A DNA stretch of 64,000 nucleotides from Mycolicibacterium cosmeticum (lineage in GTDB: Bacteria > Actinomycetota > Actinomycetes > Mycobacteriales > Mycobacteriaceae): assembly GCA_016197365.1 (NCBI GenBank), contig JACPVS010000031.1, forward strand, positions 37,107-101,106, read 5' to 3'. The number at the start of each line of letters is the position of its first letter. Position 1 is the stretch's first letter. Of the stretch, positions 26,045 through 33,100 are shown one piece after another. Made by a program: the position numbers and the translations under genes. The notes under the pieces were generated by a model. That model did not search any database. It had not been told where the DNA came from and saw only the letters and a list, made by a program, of their open reading frames with translations.

Positions 26045-26422
26045 GTGAGTATTCGGTTGGGCGCGGTGGCGGTGGATTGCCCGGACCCGGCAGCGCTCGG
26101 GGACTTCTATCGCGAGGTGCTGAACGCGAAAGTGCTGTTGTCCACCCCGGACCTGGTGGCGCTGGAAGGTCCGGGGATCTTGTTGAGCTTCGAACGCATC
26201 GAGGATCATCAGCCGCCCACCTGGCCCGGCGGTCCGGTGCCCAAACAGCTGCACCTGGATCTGGCGGTCGACAACCTCGACCTTGAGGAGGGCCGGATCC
26301 TGGCGCTGGGGGCGACGAAGGCGCAGGTGCAGCCGAATCCGGACAAGTGGCGGGTGCTGATCGACCCGGCGGGCCATCCGTTCTGCATCACGGTGCTGTT
26401 CCGGGCACCGTCCTCGCCGTAG
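26045..26422 (+). CDS. VOC/glyoxalase-family protein
   Basis: The 125-aa product starts MSIRLGAVAVDCPDPAALGDFYREVL, the standard beta-alpha-beta-beta-beta start of vicinal-oxygen-chelate proteins, with the second half beginning QLHLDLAVDNLDLEEG and ending DPAGHPFCITV. Such proteins are dioxygenases, lyases or drug-binding resistance proteins; the ligand is unknown. GTG 26045 follows a G-rich stretch. It is 73 bp upstream of the YciI gene in the same direction. Confidence 0.85.
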   Translation: MSIRLGAVAVDCPDPAALGDFYREVLNAKVLLSTPDLVALEGPGILLSFERIEDHQPPTWPGGPVPKQLHLDLAVDNLDLEEGRILALGATKAQVQPNPDKWRVLIDPAGHPFCITVLFRAPSSP

Positions 26423-26495
26423 ATGTCGAGAATCGCGCGGCGGCTCCGTCCCCGTGGTGAGTGACCGCTAGGGTCGCGAACAGGAGGAGAAACGC

Positions 26496-26903
26496 ATGGC
26501 GAAGTATCTGCTGCTCAAGCATTACCGGGGGGCGCCGGCATCGGTGAACGACGTGCCGATGGACCGGTGGACACCCGCCGAGGTCGAGGCCCACATCGCC
26601 TATATGAACGGTTTCGCCGCGCAACTGCAGGGCACCGGCGAATACGTCGACAGCCAGGCGCTGGCCCCGGGCGGCACCTGGGTCCGCTCCGGCGGACAGG
26701 GCGAAGCACCGGTGACCGACGGGCCCTTCGCCGAGACCAAGGATCTCATCGCCGGCTGGATGGTCATCGACGTCGACAGCTACGAGCGGGCGCTCGAGCT
26801 GGCGGCGGAGTTGTCGGCCGCGCCGGGTGCCGGTGGCAAGCCGATCCATGAATGGCTGGAGTTGCGGCCGTTCCTGAATCACGCGCCCTGCGCCACCGAG
26901 TAA
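26496..26903 (+). CDS. YciI-family protein with DGPF motif
   Basis: The 135-aa protein has MAKYLLLKHYRG and the family signature TDGPFAETKDLIAGWMVIDVDSYERALELA. DGPF-domain proteins are regularly encoded beside ECF42-type sigma factors, as here, where its TAA overlaps the sigma ATG (TAATG). Activity is unknown; a role as effector or co-regulator of the sigma factor has been proposed for the family. AGGAGGAG precedes ATG 26496 at good spacing. Confidence 0.88.
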   Translation: MAKYLLLKHYRGAPASVNDVPMDRWTPAEVEAHIAYMNGFAAQLQGTGEYVDSQALAPGGTWVRSGGQGEAPVTDGPFAETKDLIAGWMVIDVDSYERALELAAELSAAPGAGGKPIHEWLELRPFLNHAPCATE

Positions 26904-28039
26904 TGGATACCGCGCGGCTGCGCGATCTGATCCCCGGTGTGCTGGCGGCGCTGGTACACCGGGGCGCGGATTTCGCCACCGCCGAGGACGCGGTACAGGA
27001 GGCGCTCATCCGGGCGCTGGAGACCTGGCCGGCGCGCCCGCCCGAGGATCCGAAGGGCTGGCTGATCACCACGGCGTGGCGCCGCTTCCTGGACCTCACC
27101 CGATCCGATACCGCCCGGGCGACCCGCGAAGTCCTTGTCGCAGAACAGCCTCCGGCCGGCCCGGCCGTCGCGGTGGACGACACCCTGGCGCTGTACTTCC
27201 TGTGCGCGCACCCGGCGCTGACGCCGGCCTCGGCGGTCGCGCTCACCCTGCGCGCGGTGGGCGGGCTCACCACCCGGCAGATCGCGCAGGCCTATCTCGT
27301 GCCGGAACCGACCATGGCGCAACGTATCAGCCGCGCCAAACGCACCGTCGGCGGCACCGGGTTGAACCGGCCCGGAGACCTGGCCACCGTGCTCAAGGTG
27401 CTCTACCTCGTGTTCAACGAAGGGTACGGCGGCCAGCTGGACCTCGCGGAGGAAGCCATCCGGCTGGCGCGGCAGCTGGCCGTCGCGACCCCGGACGCCG
27501 AGGTGGCCGGACTGCTGGCGCTGTTCCTGCTGCATCACGCCCGCCGGCCGGCCCGCACGACGCCCGACGGCAGCCTCGTCCCGCTGGCGGAGCAGAACCG
27601 GGAGTTGTGGCGCCGTGATCTGATCACCGAGGGTGTCGCCGTGTTGCAGGCCGCGTTGAGCCGGGATCGGTTGGGGGAGTATCAGGCTCAGGCGGCGATC
27701 GCGGCCCTGCACGCCGACGCCCAGACCGCCGAGGAGACCGACTGGGTGCAGATCGTCGAATGGTACGACGAACTCGTGCGCCTGACCGGCAGCCCGGTGG
27801 TGCGACTGAATCGGGCCGTTGCGGTGGGTGAGGCCGACGGTCCCCAGGCCGGACTCGCGGCGCTGGCCGAACTGGATCCCGCGCTACCCCGGTATACGGC
27901 CGCGCGGGCCTACCTCTACGAACGATCAGGTGAAACAGCAACGGCTGCAGATCTTTACGTCCAGGCCGCGGGGCAGGCCGACAATGTCGCCGAGCGCAAT
28001 CACCTCACGATCCGGGCGGCGGCCCTGCGTCAGGGCTGA
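26903..28039 (+). CDS. ECF42-like RNA polymerase sigma factor with TPR-like C-terminus
   Basis: The 378-aa product has a sigma-2 region (DFATAEDAVQEALIRALETWP, PKGWLITTAWRRFLDLTR, residues 20-70) and sigma-4 (LRAVGGLTTRQIAQAYLVPEPTMAQRISRAKRTV, about 115-150). A large C-terminal extension of roughly 220 residues follows, rich in helices (LYLVFNEGYGGQLDLAEEAIRLARQL; IVEWYDELVRLTGSPVVRLNRAVAVGEADG). This C-terminal domain plus the adjacent DGPF protein identifies the ECF42 type, in which the extension replaces an anti-sigma factor. No anti-sigma gene is present. It overlaps the convergent TetR gene by 35 bp. Confidence 0.9.
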   Translation: MDTARLRDLIPGVLAALVHRGADFATAEDAVQEALIRALETWPARPPEDPKGWLITTAWRRFLDLTRSDTARATREVLVAEQPPAGPAVAVDDTLALYFLCAHPALTPASAVALTLRAVGGLTTRQIAQAYLVPEPTMAQRISRAKRTVGGTGLNRPGDLATVLKVLYLVFNEGYGGQLDLAEEAIRLARQLAVATPDAEVAGLLALFLLHHARRPARTTPDGSLVPLAEQNRELWRRDLITEGVAVLQAALSRDRLGEYQAQAAIAALHADAQTAEETDWVQIVEWYDELVRLTGSPVVRLNRAVAVGEADGPQAGLAALAELDPALPRYTAARAYLYERSGETATAADLYVQAAGQADNVAERNHLTIRAAALRQG

Positions 28040-28571
28040 ATCCCCGCATGATGGTGTCCAGGTGGCGCTGCCAGCGGCGCCTGCCCCGGTGGGCCGGATC
28101 GATCCGCTCGGACTGGATGACACCGCGCAGCGCCCATACGGCAATCGTGATGTCATCGGGGGTGAGATCGGCGCGCACCGCATTCGCTTGCTGGGCGCGG
28201 GTCAGCAGGGCCGTCGAGCGCCGGCGCAACTCGTCCACCAACGGACGGGGCGCGAGGTCACCCCACACCGGGGCGGACAGTCCCGCCTTCTCGGCCAATT
28301 CGACACCGACGGTGCGCAGGAACAGTTCGACGCCCTGCTCGGGGGGCGCCTGCTCGGCGGCGTCGGCGACCTCGATGAGTCGCTGGAAGAAGCCCGCGAG
28401 CACCTCCTGTACAAGGGCCTCTTTGTTGGCGAACCGGCGGTAGAGCGTCGCCGGGCCAACGCCGGCGACGGTCGCGATGTCCTCGAGGGTGGCGTTCGGG
28501 CCGTGTTCGGCGAACACCCGTTCGGCCGCCTTGACCAGTTTGTCGCGGTTGTTCGTGGCATCCCGCCGCAC
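28005..28571 (-). CDS. TetR-family repressor
   Basis: This 188-aa protein has an N-terminal HTH (AAERVFAEHGPNATLEDIATVAGVGPATLYRRFANKEALV, residues 16-55) and a helical ligand domain. It is divergent from the aldo/keto reductase, with a palindrome TGATAG-N5-CTATCA between them, so it most likely represses the reductase-SDR pair and itself. Its 3' end overlaps the end of the convergent ECF sigma gene by 35 bp. Confidence 0.88.
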   Translation of the reverse strand: MRRDATNNRDKLVKAAERVFAEHGPNATLEDIATVAGVGPATLYRRFANKEALVQEVLAGFFQRLIEVADAAEQAPPEQGVELFLRTVGVELAEKAGLSAPVWGDLAPRPLVDELRRRSTALLTRAQQANAVRADLTPDDITIAVWALRGVIQSERIDPAHRGRRRWQRHLDTIMRGFSPDAGPPPGS

Positions 28572-28630
28572 GTGTACCTCCGACGACCCGTCGCGGGAAT
28601 AGATCCCGCACCAACACGTTCCAGACTATG

Positions 28631-28647
28631 TGATAGCTACACTATCA
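28631..28647. promoter_or_regulatory. Inverted repeat, probable TetR operator for AKR-SDR
   Basis: TGATAG at 28631-28636 and CTATCA at 28642-28647 form a 6-5-6 inverted repeat centred between the divergent tetR (start 28571) and the AKR gene (start 28662), 15 bp before the latter. Position and AT content fit a promoter-overlapping operator. Confidence 0.65.
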
Positions 28648-28661
28648 GTTATGGAGGAACA

Positions 28662-29678
28662 GTGATCACTCTCGGGCATTCGGATCTCACAGTGCGACCC
28701 ATCGGGCTCGGCTGCATGGGAATGTCGCAGTTCTACGGCGACTCCGACGACGAGCAGTCCATCGAGACCATCCGCGCCGCGATCGATCTGGGCGTGAACT
28801 TCCTGGACACCTCGGATGTATACGGCGGCTCCGATATCGGCACCGCGACCAACGGGCGCGGCTTCGGCCACAACGAACAACTGATCGGCACGGCGCTCGC
28901 GGGCCGGCGTGATCCCGTGGTGCTGGCCACCAAGTTCGGCGCCAAGATCAACGACACCGGCGACGGGATCGCGATCGACGGCAGGCCCGAGTACGTCGCA
29001 GCCGCGTGTGACGCGAGCCTGCGCAGGCTCGGTACCGACGTGATCGACCTCTACTACTGCCACCGGCGTGACCGCACCGTGCCCATCGAGGACACCGTCG
29101 GCGCCATGGCCGAACTGGTCACCGCGGGCAAGGTTCGCGCACTGGGTCTGTCCGAGGTGGGCCCCGACCTGATCCGTCGGGCACACGCGGTGCATCCGAT
29201 CACCGCGTTGCAGAGCGAGTACTCGCTGTGGGAGCGCGGCGTAGAGCAGTCGATCACCACCGTGTGTCGTGAACTCGGGATCACCCTGGTGCCGTACTGC
29301 CCGTTGGGCCGCTCAGCGCTGACGGGCACACTGAAGTCCGGAGACTCGTTCGACGCCAACGATTTCCGGTCGTCCAACCCGCGATTCTCGGGCGCCAACC
29401 TGGCCACCAACCTGGCACCGGTCGCGGCACTCACCGAACTGGCCGCCGAGAAGGGCTGCTCGCCAGGTCAATTGGCACTGGCGTGGCTGTTGGCACAATC
29501 CTTGGACGTCGTCCCGATCCCGGGCACGCGGCGTATCGTGCATGTGCGGGAGAACGTGGCCGCCGCGGCCGTGGCGATCAGCGCCGACGAGGTCGCCTAC
29601 CTGAGTCAAGTTTTCGCACCCGGCCGGGTGGTGGGGGAGCGCTACACCCCGGTCCACGCCGCCACCGTGTCCGACTGA
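28662..29678 (+). CDS. Aldo/keto reductase
   Basis: The 338-aa protein is a complete AKR barrel. GLGCMGMSQFYG is at the N-terminus, FLDTSDVYGGSD supplies the catalytic Asp and Tyr, VLATKFGAKI the Lys, and LYYCHRRD the His. GKVRALGLSEVGPDLIRRAHAVHPITALQSEYSLWER and VPIPGTRRIVHVRENV (NADPH site) follow. It should reduce aldehydes or ketones with NADPH; similarity to the AKR13 (YakC-like) type is apparent. GTG 28662 is chosen over the long open frame upstream because GGAGGA lies at 28652-28657 and the family start VITLGHSDLTVRPIGLG begins there. Confidence 0.9.
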   Translation: MITLGHSDLTVRPIGLGCMGMSQFYGDSDDEQSIETIRAAIDLGVNFLDTSDVYGGSDIGTATNGRGFGHNEQLIGTALAGRRDPVVLATKFGAKINDTGDGIAIDGRPEYVAAACDASLRRLGTDVIDLYYCHRRDRTVPIEDTVGAMAELVTAGKVRALGLSEVGPDLIRRAHAVHPITALQSEYSLWERGVEQSITTVCRELGITLVPYCPLGRSALTGTLKSGDSFDANDFRSSNPRFSGANLATNLAPVAALTELAAEKGCSPGQLALAWLLAQSLDVVPIPGTRRIVHVRENVAAAAVAISADEVAYLSQVFAPGRVVGERYTPVHAATVSD

Positions 29679-29699
29679 GAACAACAAGGAGAAGAGAGT

Positions 29700-30557
29700 A
29701 TGAGCAAGGTTTGGTTCATCACGGGGTCATCCCGCGGCTTCGGCCGCGAATTGGTGTGCGCCGCACTGGAAGCCGGGGACAGCGTCGCCGCCACCGCCCG
29801 GCGCCCCGAACAACTCGACGACATGGTGGCTGCCTACGGTGACCGGATCGTGGCGTTGCCACTCGACGTCACCGACGCCGAGGCCGCAGCGGCCGCCATC
29901 GCCGCCGCGCACACGCGGTTCGGCCGCATCGACGTCGTGGTCAACAACGCCGGGTACGCCAACGTCGCACCCATCGAGACCGCCGACGACAAGGACTTCC
30001 GCGCCCAATTCGAGACGAACTTCTGGGGCGTGGTCAACGTATCCAAGGCGGCGATCCCGGTGCTGCGCAACCAAGGTGGAGGGCTGATCATCCAGTTCTC
30101 CTCGATGGGTGGACGAGTCGGCGGCTCGGCCGGCATCGCGTCCTATCAGGCCGCCAAGTTCGCGCTCGACGGGTTCTCCCGCGTGCTGCAGACCGAGACT
30201 GCGCCGTTCGGGATCAAGCTGCTGGTCGTGGAGCCCAGCGGATTCGCCACCGATTGGGCCGGCTCGTCGATGGAGATCGGCGATGTGCCAGAGCATTACG
30301 CGAGCACGGTGGGGGCGATGAACGCGATGCGCGGCAGCAGTGCCGCCATCACCGCGGGTGATCCGGCCCGCGCCGCGGAGATTCTGGTGCGGCTGTCGCG
30401 ACGCGACGACCTGCCCTATCACCTGCCGTTGGGGGTGAACGCCGTGGAGGGCTCGATCCGCCAGGACGAGTTCCTGCTCGCCGAGGACCGCAAATGGGCG
30501 GCCGTCGGGCGATCAGCGGATTTCGCCGAGCCCTATCCGGTGGAACTACCCGCCTAG
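29700..30557 (+). CDS. SDR family oxidoreductase
   Basis: The 285-aa SDR has TGSSRGFG (8-15), DVTD (57-60), NNAG (82-85), a catalytic Ser near 134 and Tyr149/Lys153 (YQAAK). ATARRPEQLDD after the second strand (Arg at 34-35) suggests NADPH. It resembles the oxidoreductases annotated as SDR family NAD(P)-dependent with ATLRKP-like motifs; the substrate is unknown. It starts 22 bp after the AKR stop with AAGGAGAAGAG as ribosome site, so both are expressed together under the TetR repressor. Confidence 0.9.
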   Translation: MSKVWFITGSSRGFGRELVCAALEAGDSVAATARRPEQLDDMVAAYGDRIVALPLDVTDAEAAAAAIAAAHTRFGRIDVVVNNAGYANVAPIETADDKDFRAQFETNFWGVVNVSKAAIPVLRNQGGGLIIQFSSMGGRVGGSAGIASYQAAKFALDGFSRVLQTETAPFGIKLLVVEPSGFATDWAGSSMEIGDVPEHYASTVGAMNAMRGSSAAITAGDPARAAEILVRLSRRDDLPYHLPLGVNAVEGSIRQDEFLLAEDRKWAAVGRSADFAEPYPVELPA

Positions 30558-30561
30558 CGGC

Positions 30562-31305
30562 TCACCGGGTGGCCAGCCAGTCGGCGAACCGGGTCGGGGC
30601 GAGCACCGCGTCCGGCCCGGTCACCAGGCTGTCCTGCCCGACGCCCGTGCCGAAATACGTCGCCGCCGGATCGACGACCACCGTGACGTCGGTGCCCCGC
30701 TGCGCCACCACCGCGCGCGCCATGTCGGCGAAGTCGATCTTGTCCGGGCCACCGATGTTGACGAGGCCGTCCAGCGGCGGCTTCTGCGCCACCGCCGCGA
30801 CCTCCGCGGCCACGTCCGCGGACGCGATCGGCTGGATCCGGCCGGCGGGAGCGTGAATCTCATCGCCGGAGAGCAGGGAATCGGTGATGGCACCGGCGAA
30901 TTCGTGGAACTGCGTGGCCCGCACGATGCTGTGCGGCAGCCCGGATTCGGTGATGATCCGCTCCTGGGCGACCTTGGCCCGCATGTAGCCGCTGTCGGGC
31001 AGGCCGTCGCACCCCACGATGGACAGCGCCACGTAGTGCACGACGCCGGCAGCCCGCGCCGCCTCGACGAGATTCGTCGACGACGTGGTGAAGAACGCCA
31101 GCACCGCCTCGTCCGCGAAGGACGGCGAGTTGGTGAGATCGATGAGTACGTCGGCCCCGTCGACTGCCTCGGCCAGACCCTCGCCGGTCAGCACATTGGC
31201 CCCCGTGCTCAGCGAGGCGCCCACGACCTCATGCCCTGCGGCGGTGAGCAGCGCGGTGACCTGCGAACCGATCAGCCCGGATGCCCCGAAAACCGTGATC
31301 TTCAT
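30562..31305 (-). CDS. NmrA/atypical-SDR NAD(P)-binding protein
   Basis: The 247-aa product begins MKITVFGASGLIGSQVTALL, the GXXGXXG Rossmann motif of atypical SDRs, and continues with DVLIDLTNSPSFAD and VHYVALSIVGCDGLPDSGYMRAKVAQERII, which contains the residual Tyr-X3-Lys (YMRAK). Such proteins are NAD(P)-sensing regulators or epimerase/reductase-like enzymes. It is divergent from the SDR at 31428, sharing a 122-bp upstream region with an inverted repeat. It ends 4 bp after the stop of the convergent upstream SDR. Confidence 0.85.
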   Translation of the reverse strand: MKITVFGASGLIGSQVTALLTAAGHEVVGASLSTGANVLTGEGLAEAVDGADVLIDLTNSPSFADEAVLAFFTTSSTNLVEAARAAGVVHYVALSIVGCDGLPDSGYMRAKVAQERIITESGLPHSIVRATQFHEFAGAITDSLLSGDEIHAPAGRIQPIASADVAAEVAAVAQKPPLDGLVNIGGPDKIDFADMARAVVAQRGTDVTVVVDPAATYFGTGVGQDSLVTGPDAVLAPTRFADWLATR

Positions 31306-31380
31306 GTTCGTTCTCCTGTCTGTGGTCTGTTCCGGCTCTCAGCCTGCCGTGCCCAACGCCAGTCCGAGCCCTTGGTAATC

Positions 31381-31396
31381 CGTAGTCGGCCCTACG
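31381..31396. promoter_or_regulatory. Inverted repeat between divergent NmrA-like and SDR genes
   Basis: CGTAG-TCGGCC-CTACG lies inside a wider pair TAATCC (31376-31381) and GGATTA (31407-31412), 32-47 bp before the SDR start. No regulator gene is adjacent, so the NmrA-like protein or a remote factor could act here. Candidate only. Confidence 0.4.
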
Positions 31397-31427
31397 CATC
31401 CCCGTGGATTACGTATACGGTCTAACT

Positions 31428-32267
31428 ATGAGCGGAGTGTCGATCATCACAGGCGGTGCGGGCGGCATGGGACGGGCCACGGCGCAGATCCTCGGCCGGG
31501 ACCACACCGTGGTCCTGGCCGACAACCGGCCGGACCGCCTCGACGCGGCGGCCGCCGAATTGTCCGGTCTCGGAGTGCAGGCCACCACGGTCGACTGCGA
31601 TGTCACCGACCGGTCCGCGGTCGCGGCGCTGTTCGAGACGGCCGCCGGTCTCGGCGCCATCGCCTCGGTGATCCACGCCGCCGGCGTCAGCCCGAGCATG
31701 GGCGACGCCGATTACGTCATGCGCACCAACGCCCTGGGCACGGTCAACGTCAACGAGACGTTCTTCGCCACGGCGGGTGAGGGCTCGGTGATCGTCAACG
31801 TGGCCTCGATGGCGGCCTACCTGATGCCCGAGGAATTCATGCCGGCAGCCCAGTTCCCGCTGGCGCTGACGGATGCCGCGGCCTTCGCCGACGCGATGCG
31901 CGCGTCCTACGGGATCGCGCCCGAGGAGGCCCGCTCCGGGATGTCCTACGCCGTGAGCAAGGGCTTCGTGAAGTGGTACACCTCCTCGCAGGCCGAGCGC
32001 TTCAACGGCCGCGGCCTGCGGATCGTGTCGGTGTCCCCGGGCTCGGTGGACACCGAGATGGGGAAATTGGAAGCCGACGCAGGGGCGGGGGCCGTGGTGG
32101 CCGACTTCGCGGTGCCGCGCTGGGGCAAGGCCGAGGAGATGGCCGAACTGTTCGCGTTCTGTGCCAGCCCGCGGGCCGGTTACCTGACCGGCACCGACAT
32201 CCTCAACGACGGTGGGGTGGTGGCTTCGATGCGGGAGCGGGCGCGGGTGTCGGCCGCGACGGCGTGA
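31428..32267 (+). CDS. SDR family oxidoreductase
   Basis: The 279-aa SDR has TGGAGGMG (8-15), DNRPDRLD after strand two (an Asp that fits NAD), DVTD, VIHAAGVSPSMG in place of NNAG, VASMAAY with the catalytic Ser, and SYAVSKGFVKWY with Tyr-X3-Lys. The C-terminus LTGTDILNDGG is typical for hydroxysteroid-dehydrogenase-like SDRs. ATG 31428 is preferred; an in-frame GTG at 31404 lies within the inverted repeat region. Substrate unknown. Confidence 0.88.
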   Translation: MSGVSIITGGAGGMGRATAQILGRDHTVVLADNRPDRLDAAAAELSGLGVQATTVDCDVTDRSAVAALFETAAGLGAIASVIHAAGVSPSMGDADYVMRTNALGTVNVNETFFATAGEGSVIVNVASMAAYLMPEEFMPAAQFPLALTDAAAFADAMRASYGIAPEEARSGMSYAVSKGFVKWYTSSQAERFNGRGLRIVSVSPGSVDTEMGKLEADAGAGAVVADFAVPRWGKAEEMAELFAFCASPRAGYLTGTDILNDGGVVASMRERARVSAATA

Positions 32268-32268
32268 G

Positions 32269-33087
32269 CTACCAGACCCGGACGTAGTCGACGAGCATGT
32301 CGGCCGGGTAGGTGCCCGCGCCGGGATCGCCGCCGCCGGACCCGGCGACCGCCAGGTCGAGCACCGGAAACAGTTGGTAGCCAGGCTGATTGAACTGCCA
32401 ATCCGGCAGTGCGTGTGCCGGGACGTTGAAATACGGCTGGGCCCCTGCGGCGTAGTCCCGCCAGAACCGCATCCCGGCGTCATCCCACTGCACGCGCCAG
32501 GTATGCCATCCGCTGTCCACACTGATGGTCTGGCTGACGTGCTCGCCGCCGTTGAGCTTGGCGTGCACGGCCGTTCCCGGAGCCCACTTACCGTTGCCGT
32601 ACCACTCCATGATGTCGACCTCGCCACCGATGGTGGGGTCGTTGTTGGCCAGATACCAGGCCGGCCAACTGCCCGGGGTGAGGCAGTTCATCTTGATCCG
32701 GGCCTCCCAGTTGTGCCCGATCCCGCCCCGCCATTTGCCGAACAGCTTGCCGCTGTAGAAGGTGTTGCCGTCCTTGGCCGCGCGGAACACGAGATTGGAC
32801 TTGCCGTCGATGAACACGTTGCGGCGGTCATCGCGGTATTGACCGACGTTGCCGGGCAACTCCCAGAACGTCGGGTCTTCCATGGACTCGCGGGCCAGTG
32901 CCACTTCCCATTTCGAGGGGTCGGGCGCCGACCCGGCGGGGCCGTCGAACTCGTCGGCGAAGAGGTACCCCCCGGTCGGTGGGGCGGCGGGCGGGGGAGC
33001 AACAGGTGCGGCACCGGCCGTGGGTGCGGGCATGGCGGCGGTCAGCGCGCCGATGCCGGTCAGCAACATCATGTCTCGTCGGTTCAT
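32269..33087 (-). CDS. Secreted GH16 glycosidase (laminarinase-like)
   Basis: This 272-aa protein has an Arg-Arg N-terminal signal (MNRRDMMLLTGIGALTAAM) ending near AGAAP, then a Pro/Ala linker and a GH16 jelly-roll domain. The catalytic motif is GEVDIMEWYG (Glu156, Asp158, Glu161; the bulged ExDxxE form of beta-1,3-glucanase-type GH16). LFADEFDGPAG marks the domain start and YPADMLVDYVRVW the end. It should hydrolyse or remodel a beta-glucan outside the membrane. It starts 13 bp after the MFS-USP stop, with AAAGGAACC overlapping that stop, so both are co-transcribed. Confidence 0.9.
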   Translation of the reverse strand: MNRRDMMLLTGIGALTAAMPAPTAGAAPVAPPPAAPPTGGYLFADEFDGPAGSAPDPSKWEVALARESMEDPTFWELPGNVGQYRDDRRNVFIDGKSNLVFRAAKDGNTFYSGKLFGKWRGGIGHNWEARIKMNCLTPGSWPAWYLANNDPTIGGEVDIMEWYGNGKWAPGTAVHAKLNGGEHVSQTISVDSGWHTWRVQWDDAGMRFWRDYAAGAQPYFNVPAHALPDWQFNQPGYQLFPVLDLAVAGSGGGDPGAGTYPADMLVDYVRVW

Positions 33088-33100
33088 CAACGGGTTCCTT

